NCBI RefSeq assembly: GCF_014656055.1 | Contig: NZ_BNBR01000004.1 | Location: 635,081 to 699,080 of the forward strand | Source of the DNA: Streptomyces griseosporeus | GTDB taxonomy: Bacteria > Actinomycetota > Actinomycetes > Streptomycetales > Streptomycetaceae | Length of the DNA stretch: 64,000 nt | Reading direction: 5' to 3' | In this document: positions 33,892-44,075 of the stretch, in pieces | How positions within the stretch are numbered: the first letter of the stretch is position 1 | How the letters are laid out: each line of letters starts with the position of its first letter | Notes under the pieces: model-generated | What the model saw: only the letters and a program-made list of their open reading frames with translations | The model's database searches: none | Told to the model about the DNA's origin: nothing | Translations under genes and position numbers: made by a program

Positions 33892-36162
33892 CTACTGCTG
33901 CGCCCGCACCGTCTCCACCCGCACCGCGCACACCTTGAACTCCGGCATCCGCGACGTCGGGTCCAGCGCCGGGTTGGTCAGGGTGTTGGCACGGCCCTCG
34001 CCCGGCCAGTGGAACGGCATGAACACCGTGTCGGGGCGGATCGCCGTGGTGATGCGGGCCGGCGCCACCGCGCGGCCCCGCCGGGACTGAACCGCCAGCA
34101 GGTCGCCCTCCGCCGCGCCCAGCCGGGCCGCGAGCCTCGGGTGCAGCTCGACGAAGGGGCCCGGCGCGGCCTTGTTCAGCTCGGCCACCCGGCGGGTCTG
34201 GGCGCCCGACTGGTACTGCGAGACCACCCGGCCCGTCGTCAGCAGCACCGGGTAGTCGTCGTCCGGCTCCTCGGCGGACGGGCGGTGCGCGACCGGGACG
34301 AAACGAGCCCGGCCGTCGGGGGTGGCGAAGCGGTCGAGGAAGAGACGGGGGGTGCCCGGGTGCGGCGCGGGGATCTCCTCTGCGAGGGCCTCGGAAGGCA
34401 GCGCGGATTCCTCCCGCGCGGGATCGTCGGAGGGCAGCGCGGCGTCCTCCCGCGCCGGGTCGTCGTCCGGCAGCACGGCGTCCAGCGCCGCGTCCTCGCC
34501 GTCGTACTCCCCGGCCGGAGCGGTCCCCTCCTCGCCCGCTCCAGGGTCCGGCGCCGGACACGGCCAGAACACCCCGTTCTCCTCCGCGAGCCGCCGGTAC
34601 GTGATCCCGGAGTAGTCCGCCGCCCCGCCCGCGCTCGCCCGGCGCAGCTCCTCGAAGACCTCCTCGGCGTCGGTCGGGAAGCCCTTCTCCACGCCGAGGC
34701 GCGCCGCCAGCTCGTGCAGCACGTACAGGTCGCTGCGCACGCCCTCCGGCGGGGTGATCGCCTGCCGGCGCAGCAGCACCCGGCCCTCCAGGTTGGTCGT
34801 GGTGCCCGTCTCCTCCGCCCACTGCGTCACCGGCAGCACCACGTCCGCCAGCTCCGCCGTCTCCGACAGGACCACGTCGCACACCGCCAGGAAGTCCAGC
34901 GACCGCAGCCGCTCCTCGATGTGCGCGGCGCGCGGCGCCGACACCACCGGGTTGGACCCCATCAGCAGCAGCGCCTTCACGTCCCGGCCCAGCGCGTCCA
35001 GCAGCTCGTACGCGCTGCGCCCCGGCCCCGGCAGCGCATCCGGGTCGACGCCCCACACCTCGGCCACGTGCCGCCGCGCCTCGGGGTCGTCCAGCTTGCG
35101 GTAGCCGGGCAGCTGGTCGGCCTTCTGGCCGTGCTCGCGCCCACCCTGCCCGTTGCCCTGCCCGGTCAGGCAGCCGTACCCGGACAGCGGGCGGCCCGCC
35201 CGGCCGGTCGCCAGGCACAGGTTGATCCACGCGCCGACCGTGTCGGTGCCCTTGGCCTGCTGCTCGGGGCCGCGCGCGGTCAGCACCATCGCGGCCTCCG
35301 GCTCGCAGAACAGGCGCACCGCCTCCCGCAGCTCGGGAACGGACACCCCCGTGATCCGCTCCACGTACTCCGGCCAGTGCGCCATCGCCGCCGCCCGCGC
35401 CTCCTCCCAGCCGGACGTGCGCTCCTCGACGTAGGCCTGGTCGACCCGCCCCTCGGCCACCACCAGGTGCAGCATGCCGAGCGCGAGCGCGAGGTCGGTA
35501 CCGGGGCGCGGGGCCAGGTGCAGGTCGGCCTGCTCGGCCGTCTTCGTGCGGCGCGGGTCGATGACGATCAGCGTGCCGCCGTTCTCGCGCAGCTCGGTGA
35601 AGTAGCGCAGCGACGGCGGCATCGTCTCGGCCGGGTTGGAGCCGACGAGGATCACACACCCCGTCCGCGGGATGTCCTTTAGCGGGAACGGCAGCCCCCG
35701 GTCCAGCCCGAACGCCTTCACCCCGGCCGCCGCCGCGGACGACATGCAGAACCGCCCGTTGTAGTCGATCTGCGAGGTGCCGAGCACCACCCGCGCGAAC
35801 TTGCCCAGCGAGTACGCCTTCTCGTTGGTCAGCCCGCCGCCGCCGAACACACCCAGCGCGTCCGGACCGTGCTCCTCGCGCACCGACCCCAGCGCCCCGG
35901 CGATCCGGTCCAGCGCCTCCGGCCAGGTCGCGGGCACCAGCCGGCCCCCGGTGCGCACCAGCGGCGAGGTCAGGCGGACGCCCGACGACAGGACCTCCGG
36001 CGCGGTGCGGCCCTTCCCGCACAGCGCGCCCCGGTTCACCGGGAAGTCCGCGCGCTCCGTCAGCACCACCGTCCCGGCGGGGCCGTCGGCGGCGGGCGTC
36101 AGGTTCATCCCGCACTGCAGGGCGCAGTACGGGCAGTGCGTGGGCGTCGCGGTGTTCTGCAT
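33892..36162 (-). CDS. nasA: Assimilatory nitrate reductase catalytic subunit (molybdopterin oxidoreductase)
   Basis: A 756-residue molybdenum enzyme reducing nitrate to nitrite. An N-terminal [4Fe-4S] site uses Cys10, Cys13, Cys17 (HCPYCALQCGMN) and Cys48 (RGALCGKGR). Molybdopterin domains follow (FARVVLGTSQIDYNGRFCMS, GSNPAETMP, LTARGPEQQAKGTDT, QWAEETGTTTNLEGR), and the C-terminal cofactor-binding barrel has TGRVVSQYQSGAQTRR. Residues ~530-605 are an acidic, Pro/Ala-rich insertion with 12-residue repeats that the fold does not need. No BFD domain is fused, so electrons must come from a partner. A GlnR-type box lies upstream, consistent with nitrogen control. Confidence 0.92.
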   Translation of the reverse strand: MQNTATPTHCPYCALQCGMNLTPAADGPAGTVVLTERADFPVNRGALCGKGRTAPEVLSSGVRLTSPLVRTGGRLVPATWPEALDRIAGALGSVREEHGPDALGVFGGGGLTNEKAYSLGKFARVVLGTSQIDYNGRFCMSSAAAAGVKAFGLDRGLPFPLKDIPRTGCVILVGSNPAETMPPSLRYFTELRENGGTLIVIDPRRTKTAEQADLHLAPRPGTDLALALGMLHLVVAEGRVDQAYVEERTSGWEEARAAAMAHWPEYVERITGVSVPELREAVRLFCEPEAAMVLTARGPEQQAKGTDTVGAWINLCLATGRAGRPLSGYGCLTGQGNGQGGREHGQKADQLPGYRKLDDPEARRHVAEVWGVDPDALPGPGRSAYELLDALGRDVKALLLMGSNPVVSAPRAAHIEERLRSLDFLAVCDVVLSETAELADVVLPVTQWAEETGTTTNLEGRVLLRRQAITPPEGVRSDLYVLHELAARLGVEKGFPTDAEEVFEELRRASAGGAADYSGITYRRLAEENGVFWPCPAPDPGAGEEGTAPAGEYDGEDAALDAVLPDDDPAREDAALPSDDPAREESALPSEALAEEIPAPHPGTPRLFLDRFATPDGRARFVPVAHRPSAEEPDDDYPVLLTTGRVVSQYQSGAQTRRVAELNKAAPGPFVELHPRLAARLGAAEGDLLAVQSRRGRAVAPARITTAIRPDTVFMPFHWPGEGRANTLTNPALDPTSRMPEFKVCAVRVETVRAQQ
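34397..34480. repeat. 36-bp tandem repeats in the nasA acidic insertion
   Basis: Two near-identical 36-bp units start at 34397 and 34433 and a third, diverged unit at 34469. They encode the 12-residue repeats LPDDDPAREDAA / LPSDDPAREESA. The unit length keeps the frame, so copy number can change without disrupting nasA. Confidence 0.8.
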
Positions 36163-36185
36163 GCCCTTCAGCGTGCTTCGGCCGT

Positions 36186-36223
36186 GTTACGTGCCAGGAC
36201 GGCCCCTGTTACGCGGCCGGGAC
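36186..36223 (-). promoter_or_regulatory. GlnR-type box upstream of nasA
   Basis: The minus strand reads GTCCC-n6-GTAAC-n6-CGTCC-n6-GTAAC. The two GTAAC b-sites are exactly 22 bp apart, and the box ends 23 bases before the nasA ATG, the same distance as at the nirBD operon. The a2 site is poor, the others fit. I recall nasA being a GlnR target in S. coelicolor. Confidence 0.6.
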
Positions 36224-36284
36224 ACTGACCTCCCCGGCCCGCCGGCACCACGGTGAGGAGCCGGTCACCCGCCTGCCCCGCAGG

Positions 36285-36962
36285 TCACCCGGCCTCCGCG
36301 AGCGCCCGTTCCACCCCGGGCTCGTGCGGCCCGAGGAAGCGCGGGTCCGGCCGGAACAGGGCGTCCAGCGCCGCCTTGCCCGCCGCGAACACCTCCCGCG
36401 TGCCGCCGTAGTACCAGGTGGTGTCGTGCGTCTCGTCGACGCCCACGCCGTACGACGCGACACCCGCCGCCTCGCACAGCGCCACCGCCCGCCGGATGTG
36501 GAAGCCCTGGCTGATCAGCACCGCCCGGTCCACGCCGAAGATCTTCTTCGCCCGCACACAGGAGTCCCAGGTGTCGAAGCCCGCGTAGTCGCTCACGATC
36601 CGCCGGTCCGGCACACCGTGCCGGGTCAGATACGCCCGCATCGCGTCCGGCTCGTCGTAGTCCTCCCGGCTGTTGTCACCGGTCACCAGCACCACCTCGA
36701 CCCGGCCCGCCCGGTACAGCGCGGCCGCCGCGTCCAGCCGGTGCGCGAGATACGGCGACGGCTCGCCCTGCCACAGACCCGCGCCGAAGACGACCGCCAC
36801 CGCGGTGCGCGGCACGTCGGCGACGGTGCGCAGCCGGTCCCCGGTGGACAGCCGCAGCCAGGTCGCCGGCAGCAGCGCCAGCACGCACACCCCCATCACC
36901 GCCCGCACCAGCCGGCGCCGGCCGGCCCGGGTACGCGGCAGACGCGGTCGCCGTATCCTCAC
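36285..36962 (-). CDS. SanA/YdcF-like DUF218 membrane protein
   Basis: A 225-residue protein with one N-terminal membrane helix (AVMGVCVLALLPATWLRLST, residues ~22-42) and a DUF218 domain. Key segments are TAVAVVFGAGLWQGEPSPYL, VLVTGDNSREDYDEPDAMR, IVSDYAGFDTWDSCVRAKKI and VLISQGFHIRRAVALCEAAG. E. coli SanA/YdcF relatives affect envelope permeability; the biochemical activity of the family is not settled. It starts with GTG. It lies downstream of nasA on the same strand after a 123-base gap with the nasA GlnR box on the far side, so it is independently transcribed. Confidence 0.88.
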   Translation of the reverse strand: MRIRRPRLPRTRAGRRRLVRAVMGVCVLALLPATWLRLSTGDRLRTVADVPRTAVAVVFGAGLWQGEPSPYLAHRLDAAAALYRAGRVEVVLVTGDNSREDYDEPDAMRAYLTRHGVPDRRIVSDYAGFDTWDSCVRAKKIFGVDRAVLISQGFHIRRAVALCEAAGVASYGVGVDETHDTTWYYGGTREVFAAGKAALDALFRPDPRFLGPHEPGVERALAEAG

Positions 36963-37066
36963 GCGGCCCCCTCCTCGAACGGTCCCGAACGTTCAGGACG
37001 CGCACGGAGAAGATCCGGTTCGCTCACACCGGCCGGAGCCCCGCCGTGAAGCCCCGGAAAATACCC

Positions 37067-37093
37067 GTCACGGCCAGGCAACGAGGGTGCAAC
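37067..37093 (+). promoter_or_regulatory. Possible degenerate GlnR site upstream of the chelatase gene
   Basis: GTCAC-n6-GCAAC-n6-GCAAC, three pentamers at 11-bp steps, ends 22 bases before the ATG of the chelatase-like gene. The first pentamer matches the a-site; the others match the b-site only in part. The distance to the start resembles that of the two better boxes in this window. Confidence 0.3.
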
Positions 37094-37115
37094 CTGCCCC
37101 GGCCAGGATCGTCAC

Positions 37116-37907
37116 ATGAACCGGATCAGCACCCAGCCCGCCGACCGGCTCCGCCTGGTCCCCCCGGACGGCGGGCGCCGCCCCGGCCCTCCCGCGCTCG
37201 TCCTCGTCGCGCACGGCAGCCGCGACCCGCGCGCCCTGCACACGGTCCGCGCGCTGCTCGACGAGGTGCGCGCGCTGCGCCCCGCGCTGCCGGTGCACCT
37301 CGGCCACATCGAGCTGAACGCCCCGCTGCTCCCGGACACCCTCGCCGCCCTCGGCGACACCCCCTCCGTCCTGGTGCCGCTGCTGCTCGGCCGCGGCTAC
37401 CACGTCAAGCAGGACATCCCCGAGATGGCCGCCGCCGCCCCCGGCCACGCGCGCGTGGCGGCCCCGCTCGGCCCGCACCCGCTGCTCGTGGACACCCTGT
37501 ACGACCGCCTCACCGAGGCCGGCTGGCCCCCCGCCCCGAGCGAGGCCGAGCGCCGCACGAGCGCCGTCGTCCTCGCCGCGGCCGGCTCCCGCGACCCCGA
37601 CTCCGCCGTCGACACCCGCCGCACGGCCCACCTCCTCGCCGACCGCCTCGGCGTGCCGGTGATCCCCGCGTACGCCTCCGCGGCGACCCCGACGGTGGAC
37701 ACCGCCGTACGCGCCCTGACGGCCAGGGGCCGCCACCGGATCGCCGTCGCCTCGTACTTCACGGCCCCCGGCCGCTTCGCCACGGAGTGCGCAGCGAAGT
37801 CCCCGTGGCTCGCGTCGGCCCCCCTGGGAGCACACCCGGCGATGGCCCGCCTGATCGTCCACAGATACGACCAGGTGCTTTCGATGCCGGTGAGGTCAGT
37901 GGCCTAA
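37116..37907 (+). CDS. Sirohydrochlorin chelatase-like protein (CbiX/SirB type)
   Basis: A 263-residue protein with two CbiX-type halves. The first begins [17 protein letters not shown], with the catalytic His, and has [18 protein letters not shown] with the second metal-binding His. The second half begins [17 protein letters not shown] and lacks the first His, while [16 protein letters not shown] occupies the other site. It should insert iron (or cobalt) into sirohydrochlorin to make siroheme. Between nasA and the nirBD operon, both siroheme-related pathways, an iron-chelating role for NirB is the natural reading. AGGA precedes ATG 37116. Confidence 0.88.
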   Translation: MNRISTQPADRLRLVPPDGGRRPGPPALVLVAHGSRDPRALHTVRALLDEVRALRPALPVHLGHIELNAPLLPDTLAALGDTPSVLVPLLLGRGYHVKQDIPEMAAAAPGHARVAAPLGPHPLLVDTLYDRLTEAGWPPAPSEAERRTSAVVLAAAGSRDPDSAVDTRRTAHLLADRLGVPVIPAYASAATPTVDTAVRALTARGRHRIAVASYFTAPGRFATECAAKSPWLASAPLGAHPAMARLIVHRYDQVLSMPVRSVA

Positions 37908-37936
37908 GGGGCGCGGGGAACTGCGCGAACAACCAC
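37907..37936 (+). repeat. Dispersed 30-nt intergenic repeat, copy 2
   Basis: Same element as at 1645-1674 with one mismatch, starting at the last base of the chelatase stop codon. Its position directly at a gene end fits a role as a transcription end or mRNA-stabilising hairpin. Confidence 0.7.
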
Positions 37937-38019
37937 ATGCGGCCTTGAGTCGCGCGACAAGAGCACCCGGCGGACGAGCAGGCGTCCCGATTGTCACCCC
38001 CGCCCCGTACTGTCGAGAC

Positions 38020-39297
38020 ATGGCAGGCACCCCCTACGACGAGTACGGCGACGCAGACATCGAACGATGGGCCCCCGAACCCGACAAACGCCCCGGCCGC
38101 ACCGCCTTCCAGCGCGACCGCGCCCGCATCCTGCACAGCGCGGCGCTCAGGAGGCTCGCCGGCAAGACCCAGGTCGTCGCCCCCGGCACCGTGAACCAGA
38201 TGTGGGACGCCAGCCCCCGCACCCGCCTCACCCACTCCCTGGAATGCGCCCAGGTGGGACGCGAACTGGGCGCGGCCCTCGGCTGCGACCCCGATCTCGT
38301 CGAGGCGGCCTGCCTCTCCCACGACCTCGGCCACCCCCCGTTCGGCCACAACGGCGAGTCCGCGCTGAACGAGTTCGCGCAGGACTGCGGCGGCTTCGAG
38401 GGCAACGCCCAGTCACTGAGGCTGCTCACCCGCATCGAGCCCAAGCGGTTCACCCCGGAGGGCTCCGTCGGCCTCAACCTCACCCGCGCCGCCCTCGACG
38501 CGGCGACGAAGTACCCCTGGCCGCGCGGCGGCCACCCCACCGACCCGGCGTCGAGGAAGTTCGGGGTGTACGAGGACGACCGGCCCGTCTTCGACTGGGT
38601 CCGCAAGACCGCCCCCGGCACGCGCGCGTGCTTCGAGGCGCAGGTCATGGACTGGTCGGACGACGTGGCGTACTCGGTGCACGACGTGGAGGACGGCCTG
38701 CACGCGGGCCACATCGACCCCAACTGCCTGCACGCCGAGCCGGAGCGGCAGGAGATCTTCGCCGTCGCGGTCGGCCGGTACGTGCCGGCGGGCACCGACC
38801 CCGCCGAGCTGTCCGCCGCGCTCGACCGCCTCCAGGACCAGGAGTGGTGGCCGCACGGCTACGACGGCAGCGCGGTCGCCCAGGCCCGCCTGAAGGACGC
38901 CACCAGCCAGCTCATCGGCCGCTTCTGCCTGGCCGCCGAAGGCGCCACCCGCGCCGCGTACGGCACCGGGCGCCTGACCCGGTACGGCGCTGAACTCGTC
39001 GTGCCGTGGGAGACCCGCCTGGAGTGCGCCGTACTGAAGGCCGTCGCCGACCGGTACGTCATGCAGCGCGCCGAGCAGGAGCGGGTCCGCGCCGACCAGC
39101 GGATCGTCGTCGCCGAACTGGCCGAGGCGCTCACCGCCCGCGCACCCGACGGACTCGACCCGCAGTTCCGCACCCTGTTCGAACAGGCCGCCGACGACCG
39201 GGCCCGCAAACGGGTGATCGTCGACCAGATCGCCTCCCTCACCGACACGTCGGCGCGCTCGCTTCACGCGCGTCTGACGGGGCAGGGGAGAGACTGA
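38020..39297 (+). CDS. dgt: Deoxyguanosinetriphosphate triphosphohydrolase-like HD protein
   Basis: A 425-residue HD-domain enzyme that hydrolyses dNTPs to deoxynucleosides and triphosphate. The metal-binding residues are in [14 protein letters not shown] (His), [16 protein letters not shown] (His-Asp plus second His), and [17 protein letters not shown] (Asp). ATG 38020 is chosen since [20 protein letters not shown] begins the conserved region. Length is normal for the dGTPase-like family. It may limit dNTP pools before replication; dnaG lies 1.5 kb downstream on the same strand. Confidence 0.94.
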   Translation: MAGTPYDEYGDADIERWAPEPDKRPGRTAFQRDRARILHSAALRRLAGKTQVVAPGTVNQMWDASPRTRLTHSLECAQVGRELGAALGCDPDLVEAACLSHDLGHPPFGHNGESALNEFAQDCGGFEGNAQSLRLLTRIEPKRFTPEGSVGLNLTRAALDAATKYPWPRGGHPTDPASRKFGVYEDDRPVFDWVRKTAPGTRACFEAQVMDWSDDVAYSVHDVEDGLHAGHIDPNCLHAEPERQEIFAVAVGRYVPAGTDPAELSAALDRLQDQEWWPHGYDGSAVAQARLKDATSQLIGRFCLAAEGATRAAYGTGRLTRYGAELVVPWETRLECAVLKAVADRYVMQRAEQERVRADQRIVVAELAEALTARAPDGLDPQFRTLFEQAADDRARKRVIVDQIASLTDTSARSLHARLTGQGRD

Positions 39298-39436
39298 ACG
39301 GCACGTGTGCCGTTCGCCGGACGTCCGCCGGAAGGGAATGTGACCCTGCGTGGCCTGATCGGGCCACTCCCTCTTCCCCCCTCACGCTGCGTGCGGGACG
39401 CTCCCATGTGGCGGCACCCTTACGAGGAGGCATCAA

Positions 39437-40702
39437 GTGGTCGACGCGGATCAGACATTCGTCATCGTCGGAGGCGGCCTGGCCGGCGCGAAGGCGGCCG
39501 AGACGCTCCGGAGCGAGGGCTTCACCGGCCGCGTGATACTGATCTGCGACGAACGCGACCACCCCTACGAGCGCCCGCCGCTGTCCAAGGGCTACCTGCT
39601 GGGCAAGGAGGAACGCGACAGCGTCTTCGTGCACGAGCCCGCCTGGTACGCGCAGAACGACATCGAGCTGCACCTCGGCCAGACCGTCGACGCCATCGAC
39701 CGCGCGGCGAAGACGGTCCGCTTCGGCGAGGACGGCACCGTCGTGCGCTACGACAAGCTGCTGCTCGCGACCGGCGCCGAACCGCGCCGGCTGGACATCC
39801 CGGGCACCGACCTGGCAGGCGTGCACCATCTGCGCCGCCTCTCCCACGCCGAACGCCTCAAGCACGTGCTCGCCGCGCTCGGCCGGGACAACGGCCACAT
39901 CGTGATCGCGGGCGGCGGCTGGATCGGCCTGGAGGTCGCGGCGGCGGCCCGCGAGTACGGCGCCGAGGTCACCGTCGTCGAGCCGTCCCCGACCCCGCTG
40001 CACGGCGTCCTCGGCCCCGAGCTGGGCGCGCTCTTCGCCGAGCTGCACCGCGAGCACGGCGTGCGCTTCCACTTCGGCGCACGGCTCACCGAGATCGTCG
40101 GCCAGGACGGCATGGTGCTCGCCGCCCGCACCGACGACGGCGAGGAACACCCCGCGCACGACGTCCTCGCCGCGATCGGCGCGGCTCCGCGCACCGCGCT
40201 CGCGGAGGCAGCGGGGCTGGAGATCGCCGACCGGGCGTACGGCGGGGGCGTCCGCGTCGACGAACGGCTGCGCACCTCCGACCCCGACATCTTCGCCGCG
40301 GGTGACGTGGCGTCCTTCCCGCACGCCCTGTTCGACACCCGGGTGCGGGTGGAGCACTGGGCGAACGCGCTGAACGGCGGCCCGGCGGCGGCCCGCGCGA
40401 TGCTCGGCCAGGACGTCACCTACGACCGGGTGCCCTACTTCTTCTCCGACCAGTACGACCTGGGCATGGAGTACAGCGGCTGGGCGCCGCCGGGGACGTA
40501 CGACCAGGTGGTGATCCGCGGGGACGCGGGCAAGCGGGAGTTCATCGCGTTCTGGATGAAGGGCAACCGCGTCCTGGCCGGGATGAACGTGAACGTGTGG
40601 GACGTCACAGACCCGATCCAGCGGCTGATCCGCACCAAGGCGGAGGTGGACACCGAGGCCCTCGCCGACCCGCACGTGCCGCTGGACACCCTGGGCGGGT
40701 AG
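39437..40702 (+). CDS. FAD-dependent ferredoxin/rubredoxin reductase-like protein
   Basis: A 421-residue flavoprotein. FAD binding uses [18 protein letters not shown] at the start and [16 protein letters not shown] near residue 290; NAD binding uses [20 protein letters not shown]. The C-terminal ~90 residues form the reductase clamp domain ([19 protein letters not shown]). It resembles the NADH-dependent reductases feeding ferredoxin or rubredoxin partners of P450s and oxygenases. No partner is adjacent. GTG 39437 has GAGGAGG seven bases upstream. Confidence 0.93.
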   Translation: MVDADQTFVIVGGGLAGAKAAETLRSEGFTGRVILICDERDHPYERPPLSKGYLLGKEERDSVFVHEPAWYAQNDIELHLGQTVDAIDRAAKTVRFGEDGTVVRYDKLLLATGAEPRRLDIPGTDLAGVHHLRRLSHAERLKHVLAALGRDNGHIVIAGGGWIGLEVAAAAREYGAEVTVVEPSPTPLHGVLGPELGALFAELHREHGVRFHFGARLTEIVGQDGMVLAARTDDGEEHPAHDVLAAIGAAPRTALAEAAGLEIADRAYGGGVRVDERLRTSDPDIFAAGDVASFPHALFDTRVRVEHWANALNGGPAAARAMLGQDVTYDRVPYFFSDQYDLGMEYSGWAPPGTYDQVVIRGDAGKREFIAFWMKGNRVLAGMNVNVWDVTDPIQRLIRTKAEVDTEALADPHVPLDTLGG

Positions 40703-40756
40703 CCGCCGGCCTCCGCCGGGCCGGGGAGTGTCGGTGCGTCCCCGTAGAATCTCCAC

Positions 40757-42667
40757 GTGGCAGGACGGATCAACGACGAGGACGTGAAGGCGGTACGGGA
40801 CGCGGTCCCGATCGACGCCGTGGTGTCCGAGTACCTCCAGCTGCGCAACGCCGGCGGAGGCAACCTCAAGGGTCTCTGCCCGTTCCACGACGAGAAGTCG
40901 CCGTCCTTCCAGGTCAGCCCGAGCAAGGGACTCTTCCACTGCTTCGGCTGCCAGGAGGGCGGCGACACCATCACGTTCGTGATGAAGATCGACCACCTCT
41001 CCTTCTCCGAGGCGGTCGAACGCCTGGCCGCCCAGGCCGGCATCACCCTGCGCTACGAGGAGGGCGGCTACAACCCCGCCCACCAGCGCGGCGAGCGGAT
41101 CCGCCTGGTAGAGGCCCACAAGATCGCCGCCGAGTGGTACGCGGAACAGCTCGCCACCAGCGCCGAGGCCGAGACCGGCCGCGTCTTCCTCGCCGAGCGC
41201 GGCTTCGACCAGTCCGCCGCCGTCCACTTCGGCGTCGGCTACAGCCCCCAGGGTTGGGACCACCTCGTGCGCCACCTGCGCGGCAAGGGCTTCAGCGACA
41301 AGGAGCTGATCCTCTCCGGTCTCGCCCAGGAGGGCCGCCGCGGCCCCATCGACCGCTTCCGCGGCCGCCTCATGTGGCCCATCCGCGACATCGGCGGCGA
41401 CGTCGTCGGCTTCGGCGCCCGCAAGCTGTACGAGGCGGACAACGGCCCGAAGTACCTCAACACCCCCGACACGGCGATCTACAAGAAGTCGCAGGTCCTG
41501 TACGGCATCGACCTCGCCAAGCAGCACATCGCCAAGTCCAGCCGGGCCGTCGTCGTCGAGGGCTACACCGACGTCATGGCCTGCCACCTGGCCGGCGTCA
41601 CCACCGCCATCGCCACCTGCGGCACCGCCTTCGGCGGCGACCACATCAAGATCCTGCGCCGGCTGCTGATGGACAACGGCTCCGCGCGCGTGATCTTCAC
41701 CTTCGACGGCGACGCCGCCGGCCAGAAGGCCGCCCTGCGCGCCTTCGAGGACGACCAGAAGTTCGCCGCCGAGACGTACATCGCGATCGCACCCGACGGC
41801 ATGGACCCGTGCGAGCTGCGCCTCGCCAAGGGCGACGAGGCCGTCGCCGACCTGGTCGAGCCGCGCACCCCGCTCTTCGAGTTCGCCCTGCGCCAGATCG
41901 TCTCCCGCTACGACCTCGACACGCCCGCCGGCCGGGCCGCCGCGCTCGACGAGGCAGCGCCGATCGTCGCGCGCATCAAGAACAGCGGCGCCCAGCACGA
42001 GGTCGCCGTCGAGCTGGCCGGCATGCTCGGCATCCTCGACACCCAGTTCGTCGTCAAGCGGGTGGCCCAGCTGGCCCGTTGGGCCCGCGAACGCGGCAAC
42101 GGCGGCCGCGGACCGCAGGCCGACCGCCGGCCCCCGGAGCAGCAGTGGGCGCAGCCGGCGGCCCCCGCCGGGCCCCGCGGCCCCGCGCTGACCCTGCGCA
42201 ACCCGGTCTACGCCACCGAGCGCGAGCTGCTCAAGCTCGCCCTCCAGCGCCCCGAGCTGGTCTCCCCGGCCTTCGACGCGTACGGCGTCGACGAGTTCAC
42301 CGCCCCGCCCTACGCGGCCGTCCGCCAGGCCATCCTGGCCGCGGGCGGCGCCGAGTGGGGCGCGCGGGACCCGCAGGAGTACCTGGTCCGCGTCCGCGAG
42401 GCCGCCCCCGACGACACCGTCCGCGCGATGGTGACGGAGCTGGCGGTCGAGGCGATCCTGCGCAAGACGGTCGACGAGCAGTACGCGGGCGTGCAGCTGG
42501 TGACGGTCCGGCGGCGCGCGGTCGCCCGCCGCCTCGCCGACCTGCAGAGCCTGCTGACCCGGATCGGCAGCAGCGATCCCGCCCAGTCCGCGGCGGTGCA
42601 GAACGAGATGATGGTCCTCACCAGGTACGACCGCGCGCTGCAGGACGAGGGCCCGTCCGCGCTGTAG
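40757..42667 (+). CDS. dnaG: DNA primase
   Basis: A 636-residue primase making RNA primers for replication. The N-terminal CHC2 zinc finger is [20 protein letters not shown] followed by [11 protein letters not shown]. The RNA polymerase/Toprim core has [16 protein letters not shown] and [17 protein letters not shown], the acidic metal-binding residues. Residues ~440-480 are a Gly/Pro/Gln linker, and the remaining 150 form the DnaB-helicase interaction domain. GTG 40757 starts the conserved AGRINDEDV. It is followed by an HrdA-like sigma gene on the same strand. Confidence 0.97.
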   Translation: MAGRINDEDVKAVRDAVPIDAVVSEYLQLRNAGGGNLKGLCPFHDEKSPSFQVSPSKGLFHCFGCQEGGDTITFVMKIDHLSFSEAVERLAAQAGITLRYEEGGYNPAHQRGERIRLVEAHKIAAEWYAEQLATSAEAETGRVFLAERGFDQSAAVHFGVGYSPQGWDHLVRHLRGKGFSDKELILSGLAQEGRRGPIDRFRGRLMWPIRDIGGDVVGFGARKLYEADNGPKYLNTPDTAIYKKSQVLYGIDLAKQHIAKSSRAVVVEGYTDVMACHLAGVTTAIATCGTAFGGDHIKILRRLLMDNGSARVIFTFDGDAAGQKAALRAFEDDQKFAAETYIAIAPDGMDPCELRLAKGDEAVADLVEPRTPLFEFALRQIVSRYDLDTPAGRAAALDEAAPIVARIKNSGAQHEVAVELAGMLGILDTQFVVKRVAQLARWARERGNGGRGPQADRRPPEQQWAQPAAPAGPRGPALTLRNPVYATERELLKLALQRPELVSPAFDAYGVDEFTAPPYAAVRQAILAAGGAEWGARDPQEYLVRVREAAPDDTVRAMVTELAVEAILRKTVDEQYAGVQLVTVRRRAVARRLADLQSLLTRIGSSDPAQSAAVQNEMMVLTRYDRALQDEGPSAL

Positions 42668-42942
42668 ACGCGTCCTCGGGCGTCTCGCCGATCAGTCCTA
42701 GCTCCCCGTCACGTCCCGATCGCAAAAAGTCATCGCACGCCCCTCGTGGCGACGATGTGTCTTCCCCCACACTGGGTGCGGTGCCTGAGTCCCCGGAGCG
42801 CGGCCGATCCGTCCCCCACGGGTCGCACACCCCCGCGGTTCCGACCGACGCGTACGGGACGGACAGCGGCCTGGCCGCCGACTCCGCCCCCGAAGTACCG
42901 CTGCCGTACGCCTCAGCAGCGATCATCCTGGAGGTCGCCCCC

Positions 42943-44070
42943 GTGCAGACCCAGACCCTCACCCAGACCGACAGCAGCACCGCCGGCACGGAAGCGGACG
43001 CCGAGACCGACGTCCTCGTCGCGGTCCCGCCGCAGAACCATGTCGTGCACCACCCCGGGACGACGCCCGAGCCGGAGCCCGCCGAACCGCCCGCGGAGGA
43101 GCTGGTGGTCGTGGAGGAGGACCCCGAGCCGCCTCCCGCGCGCGTCGCCGAGACCGCCGGGCCGTCCTCGGACCTGTTCCGCCAGTACCTGCGGGAGATC
43201 GGCCGCATCCCGCTGCTCACCGCCGCAGAGGAGGTCGAACTCGCCCGCCGCGTCGAGGCCGGCCTGTTCGCCGAGGAGAAGCTGCGGATCGCCCCCGACC
43301 TGGACAGCCGGCTCGCCCTCGACCTGGACCGGCTCGTCGTCATGGGCCGCATGGCCAAGCGCCGCCTCATCGAGGCCAACCTGCGCCTGGTCGTCTCCGT
43401 CGCCAAGCGGTACGTCGGACGCGGCCTGACCATGCTGGACCTCGTCCAGGAGGGCAACCTCGGGCTGATCCGGGCCGTGGAGAAGTTCGACTACGCCCGC
43501 GGCTACAAGTTCTCCACCTACGCCACTTGGTGGATCCGCCAGGCCATGTCCCGGGCCCTCGCCGACCAGGCCCGCACCATCCGCGTGCCCGTGCACGTCG
43601 TCGAACTCATCAACCGGGTCGTCCGCGTCCAGCGCCGCATGCTCCAGGAACGCGGCTACGAGCCCACCCCCGAAGAGGTCGCCGCCCAGCTCGACCTGCC
43701 GCCCGAGCGGGTCGGCGAGGTGCTGCGCCTTGCCCAGGAACCGGTCTCGCTGCACGCGCCGGTGGGGGAGGAGGACGACGTCGCCCTCGGCGACCTCATC
43801 GAGGACGGCGACGCCGCCTCCCCGGTCGAGTCGGCGGCGTTCCTGCTGCTCAAGGAGCACCTGGAGGCCGTGCTCTCCACGCTCGGCGAGCGTGAGCGCA
43901 AGGTGGTCCAGCTGCGGTACGGGCTGGTCGACGGCCGCCCGCGCACCCTGGAGGAGATAGGGCGCATCTTCGGTGTCACCCGGGAGCGGATACGGCAGAT
44001 CGAGTCCAAGACCCTGAACAAGCTCCGCGACCACGCGTACGCCGACCAGCTGCGGGGCTACCTGGACTGA
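42943..44070 (+). CDS. hrdA: RNA polymerase principal-like sigma factor (HrdA/group 2 type)
   Basis: A 375-residue sigma70 factor. Region 1.2 is [20 protein letters not shown], region 2 is [20 protein letters not shown] to [20 protein letters not shown], region 3 follows, and region 4 ends [20 protein letters not shown]. There is no large region 1.1; the N-terminus is Pro/Glu-rich, fitting the non-essential HrdA/C/D group rather than HrdB. The symbol rests on recalled order beside dnaG and is tentative. GTG 42943 is preferred because GGAGG lies 8 bases upstream; an in-frame GTG at 42781 would add 54 residues with good codon bias but no ribosome site. The gene ends at a hairpin. Confidence 0.85.
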   Translation: MQTQTLTQTDSSTAGTEADAETDVLVAVPPQNHVVHHPGTTPEPEPAEPPAEELVVVEEDPEPPPARVAETAGPSSDLFRQYLREIGRIPLLTAAEEVELARRVEAGLFAEEKLRIAPDLDSRLALDLDRLVVMGRMAKRRLIEANLRLVVSVAKRYVGRGLTMLDLVQEGNLGLIRAVEKFDYARGYKFSTYATWWIRQAMSRALADQARTIRVPVHVVELINRVVRVQRRMLQERGYEPTPEEVAAQLDLPPERVGEVLRLAQEPVSLHAPVGEEDDVALGDLIEDGDAASPVESAAFLLLKEHLEAVLSTLGERERKVVQLRYGLVDGRPRTLEEIGRIFGVTRERIRQIESKTLNKLRDHAYADQLRGYLD

Positions 44071-44075
44071 CGACA

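Noticed and set aside
39239-41998. 919-codon minus-strand frame across flavoprotein and dnaG
   Set aside because: It crosses two well-supported plus-strand genes and has mirror composition.
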